Source: an uncultured Treponema sp.
GTDB taxonomy: Bacteria; Spirochaetota; Spirochaetia; Treponematales; Treponemataceae
Assembly (NCBI GenBank): GCA_937885175.1
Contig: CAKZZO010000155.1
Span: 1 to 16,030 of the forward strand
Length of the DNA: 16,030 nt
Direction: 5' to 3'
A program made the position numbers and the translations under genes. The notes under the pieces are model-generated. The model saw only the letters and a list, made by a program, of their open reading frames with translations. It had not been told where the DNA came from and did not search any database. Each line of letters begins with the position of its first letter. Position 1 is the first letter of the stretch. Of the stretch, positions 6,065 to 13,720 are shown piece after piece.

Positions 6065-6436
6065 ATGAATGTAAGTTCAATCGGGCAAAATGTGGCAATG
6101 GATGGCCGTATCTCCGCTGCGAATACTTACAAGGTGCAATCTGCGCCCGTGCAAGCGGCTCAGGTTCCCATGGCAGATGCAGCGCAAGTGGTTCAGAACA
6201 TTACCAATAATATTGCCCAGGTCAAAGAAGATGTCCGGCAGCTTCAAAAACTTTCGGATGTAGTGATGGGTCGCAAAGTTCAGTTTAACGTTAACCAGGA
6301 ACTGAACCAAGTGATAGTGAGAATAGTAGATCCTTCTACCGATCAGGTTATCAAGGAGATTCCGTCAACTGATATACAGAAGTTAAAGGCTAGAATCAGA
6401 AAAACGATTGGAGTTTTGTTCGACGAAATGATTTAG
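6065..6436 (+). CDS. flaG: FlaG family protein
   Basis: The 123-residue product matches the FlaG family in size and in its C-terminal core (about residues 70-115): GRKVQFNVNQELNQVIVRIV, then DPSTDQVIKEIP and a basic helix (KLKARIRKTIG). The first 60 residues are low in structure and alanine/glutamine-rich, as usual for FlaG. The precise role is not settled; in other bacteria loss of FlaG changes filament length. Position between flagellin and fliD is the common arrangement. The ATG has AGGAGG 8-9 nt upstream. It follows a hairpin after flaB and precedes fliD by 60 bp. Confidence 0.92.
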   Translation: MNVSSIGQNVAMDGRISAANTYKVQSAPVQAAQVPMADAAQVVQNITNNIAQVKEDVRQLQKLSDVVMGRKVQFNVNQELNQVIVRIVDPSTDQVIKEIPSTDIQKLKARIRKTIGVLFDEMI

Positions 6437-6496
6437 TCGGGACAGTCCAACCGATACAAAGATTTTGCCCTCATTTCTTTTAGTTGTGGAAATACT

Positions 6497-8566
6497 ATGG
6501 CAGAAATCAGCATACCTGGAGTCGGCAACAAATATAAGACAAACGATTATATTGATGCGCTGATAAAGAAAGAGCGAATTCCTCTCACTCGGGAGCAGGA
6601 GGCACTCGACAGGTATAAAGAGCAGCAAAGTGCTTGGCGGGGAGTTAATCAGAAGATGTCTGAACTTCGGGAAAGCACAAAGGCTCTTTATTCTTACGAC
6701 AACCCCTTCAACAACAAACTCGCCTCATCATCAAATGAAAACGCCGTAACTGCGGACGCTGGACGCGAGGCTGCATTCGGTCAGATTAAGATTGACGTTA
6801 TCAAGCCAGCAACAACAGACCGTTTTATATCAAAAGAATTGGAAAAAAATGCCACCGTTCCTCAGGGAACCTATACATTTCAGGTGGGCGAAAAGACCGT
6901 ATCCTTTAACTGGAAGGGCGGCAAAGTAACGGATTTTATCAACTCATTGAACCGCCGCGGAAACAATGTGGTAAAAGCGTCTTTAGTAGGCGTGAGCGGC
7001 AACAAACAGTCACTTTTACTAGAATCTCTCAAAACAGGCGATGAAAACAACCTTATTTTTAAAGATGCCGCCCTTTCCTATGCACTTTCAAACGGAATTA
7101 TAGAAAAGACAAAAGCCGAAGTCACTGAATTCGGCAGCGATAGAGGCGAATTTACCAATCCACCAGAAGAAAGCGTCTTGCCGGAAGTTGAGCAGGCAGG
7201 TCTTCCCCCCATGCTTGCAGACGGTATTGACCTTGAAGAGGGCATTTACCTGCCTCCGCGCACAGGTTTTTCAATACCGATTACCGAAAACATTGCATCC
7301 ATGGACTCAAACAGGATTGAATTCACTTTTTCCACGAAAGAAGTAGAAGACATCACCGAAGAAATCAACGAGCGTCTGGCAACTCGTCCTGAACTTCCCG
7401 ATGCAGGAATCGTCTCCTACGAGGAAATTACCATTCAGAACAATCCCAGCGAAACAAATTTACCTCCTGTTCCTGCTCAGCCTCTAGTACCTGTCGTAGA
7501 TGCTGCGGACTTTTATGTGCACAACACGGACGGAACGGAAAAGAAAATTGACGTTTCAGGCCTTGCGATTGACCCCAACACCAATGAACGTCTGGTTTCC
7601 CTTTCGATAAAGGATTATCCCGACATAGACAGCATTGTTGTACGCAACAGAAATACAGGCACTGCGGTCACGCTCTCCACCTTTACGGCATTTGACGAAA
7701 AGAAAAATCTTGGCTATCAGCCGGTACACGCCGCAAGCAGGGCCGGAGACGCACAGATTAAATACGAAGGCATCACCATCACCCGCCCCACAAACACAAT
7801 CGACGATGTGGTTCCTCATGTAACGCTGAACATTCATAATCCAACGGAAAAGACAGAAACAATCGAGATTGCCGCAGACAAGGAAGCGGCAAAAAATGCC
7901 CTGATTCAGTTTGTAGGCACCTATAATCAGGTTATCGCAGAGATGAACATTCTCAGCACTAACAAGCCGGAAATCATCAGCGAACTGGATTACCTTTCTC
8001 CCGAAGAAGCGGAAGATGCGAGCAAGCGGCTGGGCATGTTCCAGAGCGACTATTCCCTCACCCAAAACAAAACGCAGATGCAGTCCATTGTTGCCGCAAA
8101 CTACAATTGGGCAGAAAACGCCCCCATCACCATGCTTTCCCAGATAGGCATTTCCACACGAGCCACGGGAGGCGGTGCAGGCTATACGGCAAGTCAGCTG
8201 CGGGGATATCTTGAAATTGACGAGAAAAAACTGGACTCCTCATTGGAAAGCAATCTGGAGGACATTAAAAACATATTCGGCTACGACAAGGACGGAGACT
8301 TGATTATGGACTCCGGCATCGGCGTGGCACTGGACAAGCAGATTGGCTCCTGGGTTTCTACCGGCGGCATCATCGCAAACAAAAACCGCGGCATTGCCCA
8401 GAAAATCACGGCATCCGAGGCAAACATCCGCCGTCTTGAAACACAGATTGACCGCAAGGAAGCCGAACTCAAGGCGAAATACGGCCAAATGGAAGGAACG
8501 CTGAACAGTCTGCAGGGACAGGCAAACACCATCAGCAACTTTGTCAACGGCGGACGACAGCAATAG
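6497..8566 (+). CDS. fliD: Flagellar filament cap protein FliD (HAP2)
   Basis: FliD forms the cap under which flagellin subunits fold at the filament tip; in spirochaetes this tip lies in the periplasm. The N-terminal part (about 1-110) begins MAEISIPGVGNKYKTNDYID and contains a coiled-coil-prone stretch with QEALDRYKEQQSAW, typical of FliD_N. The C-terminal part (about 460-689) has the FliD_C pattern, ending with the helix ANIRRLETQIDRKEAELKAK and the NSLQGQANTISNF tail. At 689 residues it is longer than enterobacterial FliD (about 470); the extra length is a proline-rich, acidic central region (about residues 220-330). The ribosome binding site is weak (GTGGA, 8 nt before ATG). A weak CCGATA -10-like motif lies at 6451-6456 but no convincing -35. 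Confidence 0.95.
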   Translation: MAEISIPGVGNKYKTNDYIDALIKKERIPLTREQEALDRYKEQQSAWRGVNQKMSELRESTKALYSYDNPFNNKLASSSNENAVTADAGREAAFGQIKIDVIKPATTDRFISKELEKNATVPQGTYTFQVGEKTVSFNWKGGKVTDFINSLNRRGNNVVKASLVGVSGNKQSLLLESLKTGDENNLIFKDAALSYALSNGIIEKTKAEVTEFGSDRGEFTNPPEESVLPEVEQAGLPPMLADGIDLEEGIYLPPRTGFSIPITENIASMDSNRIEFTFSTKEVEDITEEINERLATRPELPDAGIVSYEEITIQNNPSETNLPPVPAQPLVPVVDAADFYVHNTDGTEKKIDVSGLAIDPNTNERLVSLSIKDYPDIDSIVVRNRNTGTAVTLSTFTAFDEKKNLGYQPVHAASRAGDAQIKYEGITITRPTNTIDDVVPHVTLNIHNPTEKTETIEIAADKEAAKNALIQFVGTYNQVIAEMNILSTNKPEIISELDYLSPEEAEDASKRLGMFQSDYSLTQNKTQMQSIVAANYNWAENAPITMLSQIGISTRATGGGAGYTASQLRGYLEIDEKKLDSSLESNLEDIKNIFGYDKDGDLIMDSGIGVALDKQIGSWVSTGGIIANKNRGIAQKITASEANIRRLETQIDRKEAELKAKYGQMEGTLNSLQGQANTISNFVNGGRQQ

Positions 8567-8577
8567 GCAGGATAATC

Positions 8578-9171
8578 ATGGAAGTAGTGGTAAACGGAAA
8601 CAAGATAGACATAACGATTGAAAGCGAAAAGACGGTGGGCGATGTGCTCAAGGGGCTGGAAGAAGAATTTGCCAAAAACAAGGCCACCACCATACGCATC
8701 CTTCTGAACGGCACAAAAATTGAGGCAGAGGCATTTGAAGACGCTGCAAAAACTCCGCTTTCGGACAGCACAAAAATTGAGCTGACCGTCATATCCGTGG
8801 CAGAACTTACCGAATCCTTTGCCTTTGAAGGAAAGGTTGCAAGGGAAATTGCCAGCAGCATGGAAGAAATTCCGGTACAGTTGCAAAGCGGCAAGGACAA
8901 AGAAGCCAGCAGCATCATTTCACGCCTGGCAGATTTGGTGGACAGTTTCTGTAAGACAGCCTCCCTGTCCTCACTCTTTCCAGACTTCTACAATAAAATT
9001 ACGGTTGACGGAAAGAATCTCAACGATTTTTTCTCGGATTTCTCAGCAATTCTCGCTGACTTTAAGCAGGCTCTGGAAGACAAGGATACCGTACTTATTG
9101 GCGATTTGGCAGAATACGAAATCAGTCCCCGCCTGAATGCAATTGCAGAAGCAGTTGGGGGAGATGCATAG
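8578..9171 (+). CDS. Uncharacterised protein in the flagellar operon, possible export chaperone
   Basis: I do not recognise a named family. Residues 1-73 alternate short strands and a helix (MEVVVNGNKIDITIESEKTV, then GDVLKGLEEEF, then IELTVIS), suggestive of a small beta-grasp (ubiquitin-like) domain. Residues about 80-197 are helical and acidic with few aromatics (DLVDSFCKTASL, FFSDFSAILADFKQALEDKD, EYEISPRLNAI). There is no signal peptide or membrane segment. It begins 11 nt after fliD (AGGA 6 nt before ATG) and its stop overlaps the PilZ start by one base, so it is firmly within the operon. In many bacteria fliS or fliT, chaperones for flagellin and FliD, sit at this place, and no fliS is seen here. 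A chaperone-like role is therefore a guess from position and helical content. Confidence 0.55.
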   Translation: MEVVVNGNKIDITIESEKTVGDVLKGLEEEFAKNKATTIRILLNGTKIEAEAFEDAAKTPLSDSTKIELTVISVAELTESFAFEGKVAREIASSMEEIPVQLQSGKDKEASSIISRLADLVDSFCKTASLSSLFPDFYNKITVDGKNLNDFFSDFSAILADFKQALEDKDTVLIGDLAEYEISPRLNAIAEAVGGDA

Positions 9172-10256
9172 TGGGTGGCGGAAGCGGTTCTCCGGTACTT
9201 GCCCGGAATCAGTTAAATATTTTCCTCGTCATCGCACTCATCCTTGGAGTTATTGCAGTCCTTACGGTCATCTACGTCATTTCAAAGATAATCAGCAACT
9301 ACCATAAGTCACCCCAGTATCTTGAAAAAAAACGGCAGCGCCCCAGCAGCAACTCGGACATCAACGAAATTTCCAATTACGCTCATCTGAGCAAAGAAGA
9401 ACACGCCCTGCTCTCCCGGCTTTGCAAGGACAATCCATCTCCCAATATCATATATGCCGTACAGGATCTTACCTACATCAACGACATTCTTAAAAACCTG
9501 TTTGAAAAAATCGACAGCGAGGCAAATGAAAAGGCAAAGACAGTCCTCTTTAGCCTGCGCACAAAAATTTTCAGGGCATACACGCCGCCAGAGGAACTTA
9601 CCTCCTCCCGAAAAATTGACGTAGGTACAAAAATGACCTACACGGCATCCCATGGCGTACACTACCGTCTGCTGTATGTTGAACGCACTCCCGATGCCAT
9701 GATAATCAACCTTCCCCAGAACATTATTGAACGAAACGAGCGTCCAGCCCCCCTCTCAAAAATCTCCCTTATTTTTGAAGCGGCATCAGGAGCCCCCTAT
9801 CAGATGGAAACCCGTGTTGTCCGCTACCAGAGAAATGGGCGCAACGAAGAACAGATGGTGGTCATGCATTCCGAACAGATTGCTCCACTGCAACGCCGCC
9901 AGGTAGAACGCATTGAGATGCATGAGGCATGTGCCTTTGCGTCAGTCTCTGTTTCCACCCTACAGGAAGGCAAGGAAAACAAGATTGTCTACAAGCCTTC
10001 TGCCACCATGCACAAAGGACTTCTGCTTGACGTTTCCGCAGGCGGATGCAGGCTTGTAACAAACATTCCCATAAAGGCAGAGCAGTTTATCTATATCAGC
10101 GGCAAGCTGAACACTAAAAACGAAGATTCGGCAATCGGTACCATCCTGAGAACGACGAAACGAGATGACGGAAATTTTATTCTGCACATCAAGTTTGTAA
10201 AAATCGAACAGGATGTGGTAAACCGAATCCAGTCTGTTGCCATCGGCTACGCGTAA
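9171..10256 (+). CDS. Membrane-anchored PilZ-domain protein (c-di-GMP receptor)
   Basis: A 361-residue protein with one hydrophobic N-terminal helix (about 15-37, NIFLVIALILGVIAVLTVIY), then a charged region, a helical middle (about 70-130), a YcgR-N-like beta-rich part (about 145-235) and a C-terminal PilZ domain. The PilZ signature is complete: RQVER (243-247, the RxxxR motif) and DVSAGG (287-292, the D/NxSxxG motif), so c-di-GMP binding is expected. GTG at 9171 overlaps the previous stop (TAGTG) and follows GGGGGAG at good distance. Lying last in the filament operon, it probably links c-di-GMP to motility as YcgR does, though from the membrane; the partner is unknown. The N-terminus is glycine-rich and short, so no cleavable signal is seen. 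Confidence 0.85.
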   Translation: MGGGSGSPVLARNQLNIFLVIALILGVIAVLTVIYVISKIISNYHKSPQYLEKKRQRPSSNSDINEISNYAHLSKEEHALLSRLCKDNPSPNIIYAVQDLTYINDILKNLFEKIDSEANEKAKTVLFSLRTKIFRAYTPPEELTSSRKIDVGTKMTYTASHGVHYRLLYVERTPDAMIINLPQNIIERNERPAPLSKISLIFEAASGAPYQMETRVVRYQRNGRNEEQMVVMHSEQIAPLQRRQVERIEMHEACAFASVSVSTLQEGKENKIVYKPSATMHKGLLLDVSAGGCRLVTNIPIKAEQFIYISGKLNTKNEDSAIGTILRTTKRDDGNFILHIKFVKIEQDVVNRIQSVAIGYA

Positions 10257-10282
10257 TGGTCAAAAGGCCAGAAACAAAACGC

Positions 10283-10312
10283 TTGACGGGGCAAGCATTT
10301 TTAAGGTATTCT
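10283..10312 (+). promoter_or_regulatory. Candidate sigma-70 promoter of the 88-residue gene, tsaE and tsaB
   Basis: TTGACG (10283-10288, 5/6) is followed after 18 bp by TATTCT (10307-10312, 4/6). A start point about 7 nt further would fall within 2-3 nt of the ATG at 10321, and there is no Shine-Dalgarno sequence before that ATG, so the message may be leaderless. It separates the tsa genes from the flagellar operon upstream. Confidence 0.5.
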
Positions 10313-10320
10313 ATATAGAA

Positions 10321-10587
10321 ATGAAGGTACTAGAATTACAGTCTGTAAAACGGGAAGATTTCGGACTTTACTACAGGAAGAACTACACCGCCGTTGCCGT
10401 TATGGAAATCGTCTCTAAAACTGTACATGTACCCGTTTCTTTTGTTATCGAAACCAGTCCTCTTGGCACCAAAGAACTTGACATAGACATTGCAAAAGAA
10501 GTTGACATCAACTATCCCATGCTCCCCATTATGACTGGCTTAAAGACTTATATTCTAGAAATGGAAAAGCAAGGCGCATTGCCGTGA
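10321..10587 (+). CDS. Conserved-looking 88-residue protein of unknown function
   Basis: Not recognised. The product starts MKVLELQSVKREDFGLYYRK and is a compact alpha/beta protein with a hydrophobic stretch (TAVAVMEIVSKTVHVPVSFV) followed by DIAKEVDINYPMLPIMTGLK; there is no signal peptide or clear membrane helix. The ATG at 10321 is chosen because a promoter ends just before it; a longer in-frame start at 10237 would overlap the PilZ gene and add residues with no fold-like pattern. There is no ribosome binding site. Its stop overlaps the GTG of tsaE (GTGA), so translation of tsaE is probably coupled to it. It may serve the t6A genes downstream or be an independent passenger. Confidence 0.65.
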   Translation: MKVLELQSVKREDFGLYYRKNYTAVAVMEIVSKTVHVPVSFVIETSPLGTKELDIDIAKEVDINYPMLPIMTGLKTYILEMEKQGALP

Positions 10588-11012
10588 CACTGACCACACA
10601 TTCAGAAGAAGAAACCATCGCTCTAGGAAAGAAAATCGGCGATAAACTGCAAGAGGGCGATATTATTGCTCTTCAGGGTACCCTGGGGGCTGGAAAAACA
10701 ACCATTACAAAAGGAATCGCCCTCGCTCTGGGAATTGATGAAACCATAACCAGTCCCACATTCTGCCTCATCAGTGAATACGAAGGAACCATGCCCCTCT
10801 ACCATATGGATGTCTACCGCCTGGAAGGGAGCGAAGATTTCATCAATCTGGGCGTAGAGGATATGCTGTACGGACGGGGAGTCTGCCTGATTGAATGGAG
10901 CGAAAAAATCATGGATGAACTTCCAAAAAATACCATTATCCTGCGCCTGGAGCCAAAAGAAGACGGAAGCCGCACCATAACGCTTGATAACTGGAAGTAC
11001 GGAGACCTGTAA
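10584..11012 (+). CDS. tsaE: tRNA t6A biosynthesis ATPase TsaE
   Basis: TsaE is the ATPase that resets the TsaB-TsaD complex during N6-threonylcarbamoyladenosine formation at position 37 of ANN-decoding tRNAs. The 142 residues match the family length. Motifs seen are the Walker A GTLGAGKT (32-39), TSPTFCLISEYEG followed by PLYHMDVYRL (the conserved central block) and CLIEWSEK. GTG at 10584 overlaps the upstream stop by 4 nt, and its own stop overlaps the tsaB ATG by 1 nt, so translation is coupled across three genes. GTG start is chosen because the homologous N-terminus begins there. Confidence 0.94.
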   Translation: MTLTTHSEEETIALGKKIGDKLQEGDIIALQGTLGAGKTTITKGIALALGIDETITSPTFCLISEYEGTMPLYHMDVYRLEGSEDFINLGVEDMLYGRGVCLIEWSEKIMDELPKNTIILRLEPKEDGSRTITLDNWKYGDL

Positions 11013-11686
11013 TGAAGTCGCTTGCAATAGATTCTGCCGCACGCTGTATGGTAATAGCGGCAAAAAATGATGATGATAAGGCAACCCTTGCCCTGGACAT
11101 CTCCATGAAGCAGTCTGAAAAGATTCTGCCCGCAATCGATTTTGTCCTGGGGGAAGTAGGCCTTACTCCCGCTGACTTAGACTACACTGCTATTTGCAAG
11201 GGACCGGGAACTTTTACCGGCCTTCGGCTGGGCTTTGCCGCCCTTAAAGCACTTACGCTGAGCCATAGCATTCCCCTCTACGGCATTCCCACTTTGGACG
11301 CATACGCATATCCCTTTGCAGACTTTGCAGGAGCGGTAGTTTCTGTCATTGATGCAAAAAAAGACCAGTTCTTTGCGGCAATGTATCGTAGCGGCAAGCA
11401 GTGCATGGAGCCCAAAGACACAAATGTGGAGGAAGTGCTCAAAAATCTGGACTCAGAAGAAAGCGTTTTGATTGTAGGACAGAAGGCAGATGTTTTTTCT
11501 GAAATACTCCGCTCCCTCTCCCCTACCCTTGACCTTCGCTGCTACAAGGGACAGCCTGCCGCCACAGACGCACTCTTTACCCTTGCAGAAGACATGATTG
11601 CAAAAAAAGAACCGCCGCTTGCTGATTACGACGGTCCTGATTACATGAGAAAAAGCGAAGCGGAACTTGCACTGGAGAAAAAATAA
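11012..11686 (+). CDS. tsaB: tRNA t6A biosynthesis protein TsaB (YeaZ)
   Basis: TsaB is the inactive ASKHA-fold paralogue that pairs with TsaD and TsaE to make t6A in tRNA. The N-terminus MKSLAIDSAAR and the block CKGPGTFTGLRLG (62-74) are characteristic, followed by LYGIPTLDAYAYPF. At 224 residues it has the usual length. tsaD is not in this window. The start overlaps the tsaE stop (TAATG). The stop lies only 21 bp from the stop of csrA on the other strand, with no hairpin terminator visible between them, so the two transcripts probably overlap at their 3' ends. Confidence 0.94.
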   Translation: MKSLAIDSAARCMVIAAKNDDDKATLALDISMKQSEKILPAIDFVLGEVGLTPADLDYTAICKGPGTFTGLRLGFAALKALTLSHSIPLYGIPTLDAYAYPFADFAGAVVSVIDAKKDQFFAAMYRSGKQCMEPKDTNVEEVLKNLDSEESVLIVGQKADVFSEILRSLSPTLDLRCYKGQPAATDALFTLAEDMIAKKEPPLADYDGPDYMRKSEAELALEKK

Positions 11687-11707
11687 GTTCTGCCAGCCCA
11701 CACATTC

Positions 11708-11938
11708 CTAGTCCTTTGCCCCCAACAGTTTTGACAGAGCCTCCAAGGTCGCACTGCCTGCGGCAGCCTCACGGTTCTGTTCCTGAATGGAATCATACAC
11801 TTCCTGGCGGAAGACTTTTACGTTCTTGGGTGCCTCTACACCGATTTTTACCTGGTCGCCGTGGATTTCAATAATCGTAAGCGTAATGTCGGTGCCGATT
11901 TTGATTTTTTCATCTACTTTTCTGGACAATATAAGCAT
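11708..11938 (-). CDS. csrA: Carbon storage regulator CsrA
   Basis: CsrA is a dimeric RNA-binding protein that binds ANGGA motifs, usually in hairpin loops, and blocks translation. The 76 residues begin MLILSRKVDEKIKIG and contain VKIGVEAP (30-37) and FRQEVYDSI; R44 in FRQEV is the conserved RNA-contacting arginine position. The C-terminal extension (about residues 55-76, Ala/Leu-rich helix) is longer than in enterobacterial CsrA (61 residues) and is the type of extension associated with FliW binding in other bacteria. The ATG overlaps the fliW stop by one base. The probable main target, the leader of flaB, is in this same window. Confidence 0.97.
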   Translation of the reverse strand: MLILSRKVDEKIKIGTDITLTIIEIHGDQVKIGVEAPKNVKVFRQEVYDSIQEQNREAAAGSATLEALSKLLGAKD

Positions 11939-12378
11939 TATTTTCCCCGTGCCTGAAGCGCTTTGATAATGTTATGCTTTGTGGTCCACTTGGAATCAGA
12001 AAGGATAACCTGAAGCGCGGTCTGAGTCTTTCGGTTCACCACAAGCGGACCTTGCAGATTCGCTGTGACGGGACCTCCATCAGCCGGAACTGTGACTACC
12101 GACCACACGTATACGTCTGTCGGAGAACTAATGCCTATATCGCTGAGCATTTTGTCATCGATATCAAGTTCATAATCATTGACAATCAGGAAGGGATCAA
12201 CCAGCAAAAAGGCCAGTCCCTTTTCATCCAAAGACTGCAACCAAAAGAAGGGTTCGTACTCCGCTTCTATCAGCGCATATTTGTGATAGTCTTCAAAACC
12301 GAATAATCCTTTGGGAAAATTCAGTACTCGGGAATCGTCTACCTGAACAAGTCCCATTGTCTTTGTCTCTACTTCCAT
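11938..12378 (-). CDS. fliW: Flagellar assembly factor FliW, CsrA antagonist
   Basis: FliW binds either flagellin or CsrA; when flagellin is exported, free FliW binds CsrA and relieves repression of flagellin translation. The 146 residues fit the family: LNFPKGLFGFEDYHKYALIE near the start, PFFWLQSLDEKGLAFLLVDP, and the C-terminal LQGPLVVNRKTQTALQVIL. GAGG lies about 10 nt before the ATG. It is cotranscribed with flgK and flgL and overlaps csrA by one base, giving fixed stoichiometry of the two partners. The 62-nt gap to flgL carries a hairpin with an orphan ribosome binding site in its loop. Confidence 0.96.
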   Translation of the reverse strand: MEVETKTMGLVQVDDSRVLNFPKGLFGFEDYHKYALIEAEYEPFFWLQSLDEKGLAFLLVDPFLIVNDYELDIDDKMLSDIGISSPTDVYVWSVVTVPADGGPVTANLQGPLVVNRKTQTALQVILSDSKWTTKHNIIKALQARGK

Positions 12379-12440
12379 GTCTTTTAACCTCTACAATCTA
12401 TATTTGGCGTCTTGCGCCAGGGCTACCTCCTGCAGCCTTA
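12379..12440 (-). promoter_or_regulatory. flgL-fliW gap: hairpin with AGGAGG in the loop
   Basis: On the minus strand GGCT (12437-12434) pairs with AGCC (12424-12421), leaving a 9-nt loop that contains AGGAGG. No usable start codon follows at normal distance; only CTG is there, and its frame ends after nine codons. A second small hairpin, TGGCG with CGCCA, lies just downstream. The real fliW ribosome binding site is a weaker GAGG closer to the ATG. The loop GGA could be a CsrA site, giving feedback on fliW-csrA. Weak evidence. Confidence 0.35.
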
Positions 12441-13685
12441 TTACCTCATGTAATCCAAGAGCGTTGACGAATACATTTTTCCGGCATTGGAAAGGGTTGC
12501 CTGCTGGGTAAGTTCCAGCATTTTTTCGTCTGTAATCGCCTTGGTCAAATCCAGGTCACCCTCACGGGAAATATGGTTGGTCACGTTAAGGGCGACAGCG
12601 GAAGAGCGGATCATGTCGTTTTCCACACGCTCGTACTCTGAGCCGCTTTTTGCAACCCGTGCCGTCAGCGTGCTGATACCGGAATCCAGACTTGCAAGGA
12701 CGCGGCCGCCAATTGCCTCGTGGTCTCCCTTGAACATCGCATCCCTTAGGGCAATCACGCTGTCAAAAAGACTTCCGCCTGAAACACGCACGCTGTCACC
12801 CAGATTATAGGGTGGCTTTTGGCTGGAATCCTTTATGATGCCCAGTTCATTCAGGGCACTTCCAGAAACATCTTCAAGCCAGAGCTGGCGGGCATCCGTC
12901 GTACCAAGATTAAGACCACGGGTTACCGGATCAAGACCAGCCTTTACTGCCGCACCAGAATCATTGATTTTTGCGATGAGCGAATACACATTGTCGCCTG
13001 TCTCCACCTGAATCAACTGACCGTCTACAGAAATCGTTGAGTCCTGGGTGGCCTGCCAGCCTGTGGCGTCACGACCGCCAAAAAGACGCTGATTTTCTGC
13101 CCAGAAGGTGCGGTTTCCTGCGTTTTCCACAGTGATGTATTTGTTTTCGTCAAGCTCAACCTTATTGGAATCAATAGTGCCGTTATAGCGCACGTTTGCA
13201 ATCAAAGGAACCGATGAACCTTCCACTGCCCCCATGTCAATGTCAAAGGCGCGCATATGGGTATTGGTGCCGGCAAAAATAGAAGAACCGTCAGGACCGG
13301 TAGCATTTGCGTTCTGAATCAATTCGCCCAGCAGTTCATTTACTTCCACCGCCATGTTGTTCAAGTCTTCCTTGGTGTAGGTTCCATGAGCGCCAGAAAT
13401 AGCCAGTTCACGGACACGCTGCATGATTTCAAGAGAATTGGTCATATAGCCTTCACGATACTGAAACTGGTCACGCAAGGTGGCGGCATTCTTCTCAAAA
13501 TTATTTACCCGCGTAAGGTATGACTGATACTTAACCAGATGTCCGGCAGAAATCGGGTCGTCACGCAAATTCAAAATACGCTGCTGAGTTCCCATCTGAT
13601 TTGTCACGCGGTTCAGCCGACTTTCCTGCTGGCGAAGATGATACTGTGTGTTTGTATTATTCATCTGACTTGAAATTCTGCGCAT
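12441..13685 (-). CDS. flgL: Flagellar hook-filament junction protein FlgL (HAP3)
   Basis: FlgL forms the second junction ring, between FlgK and the filament. The 414 residues carry flagellin-like ends: the N-terminus MRRISSQMNNTNTQYHLRQQ with NLRDDPISAGHLVKYQSYL, and the C-terminus LTQQATLSNAGKMYSSTLLD then YMR. The middle (about residues 130-330) is beta-rich and variable, as expected. AAAGGAG sits 5 nt before the ATG. It follows flgK by 35 bp and is cotranscribed with it. Export is through the flagellar system, so no signal peptide. Confidence 0.96.
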   Translation of the reverse strand: MRRISSQMNNTNTQYHLRQQESRLNRVTNQMGTQQRILNLRDDPISAGHLVKYQSYLTRVNNFEKNAATLRDQFQYREGYMTNSLEIMQRVRELAISGAHGTYTKEDLNNMAVEVNELLGELIQNANATGPDGSSIFAGTNTHMRAFDIDMGAVEGSSVPLIANVRYNGTIDSNKVELDENKYITVENAGNRTFWAENQRLFGGRDATGWQATQDSTISVDGQLIQVETGDNVYSLIAKINDSGAAVKAGLDPVTRGLNLGTTDARQLWLEDVSGSALNELGIIKDSSQKPPYNLGDSVRVSGGSLFDSVIALRDAMFKGDHEAIGGRVLASLDSGISTLTARVAKSGSEYERVENDMIRSSAVALNVTNHISREGDLDLTKAITDEKMLELTQQATLSNAGKMYSSTLLDYMR

Positions 13686-13720
13686 ATTTGCTCCTTTGGG
13701 TAAGCCTCAATTTCCCTTTA

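Noticed and set aside
6461..6468. GATTTTGC, the array core, also upstream of fliD, at 15810 and next to the lysC start
   Set aside because: The octamer also occurs inside coding sequence (near 414 and 14153), so single copies are not evidence of a dispersed regulatory site.
6445..6470. Sigma-28 promoter before fliD (CCGATA at 6451)
   Set aside because: The -10-like part is fair but no TAAA element lies at the right distance, so it is not listed as a feature.
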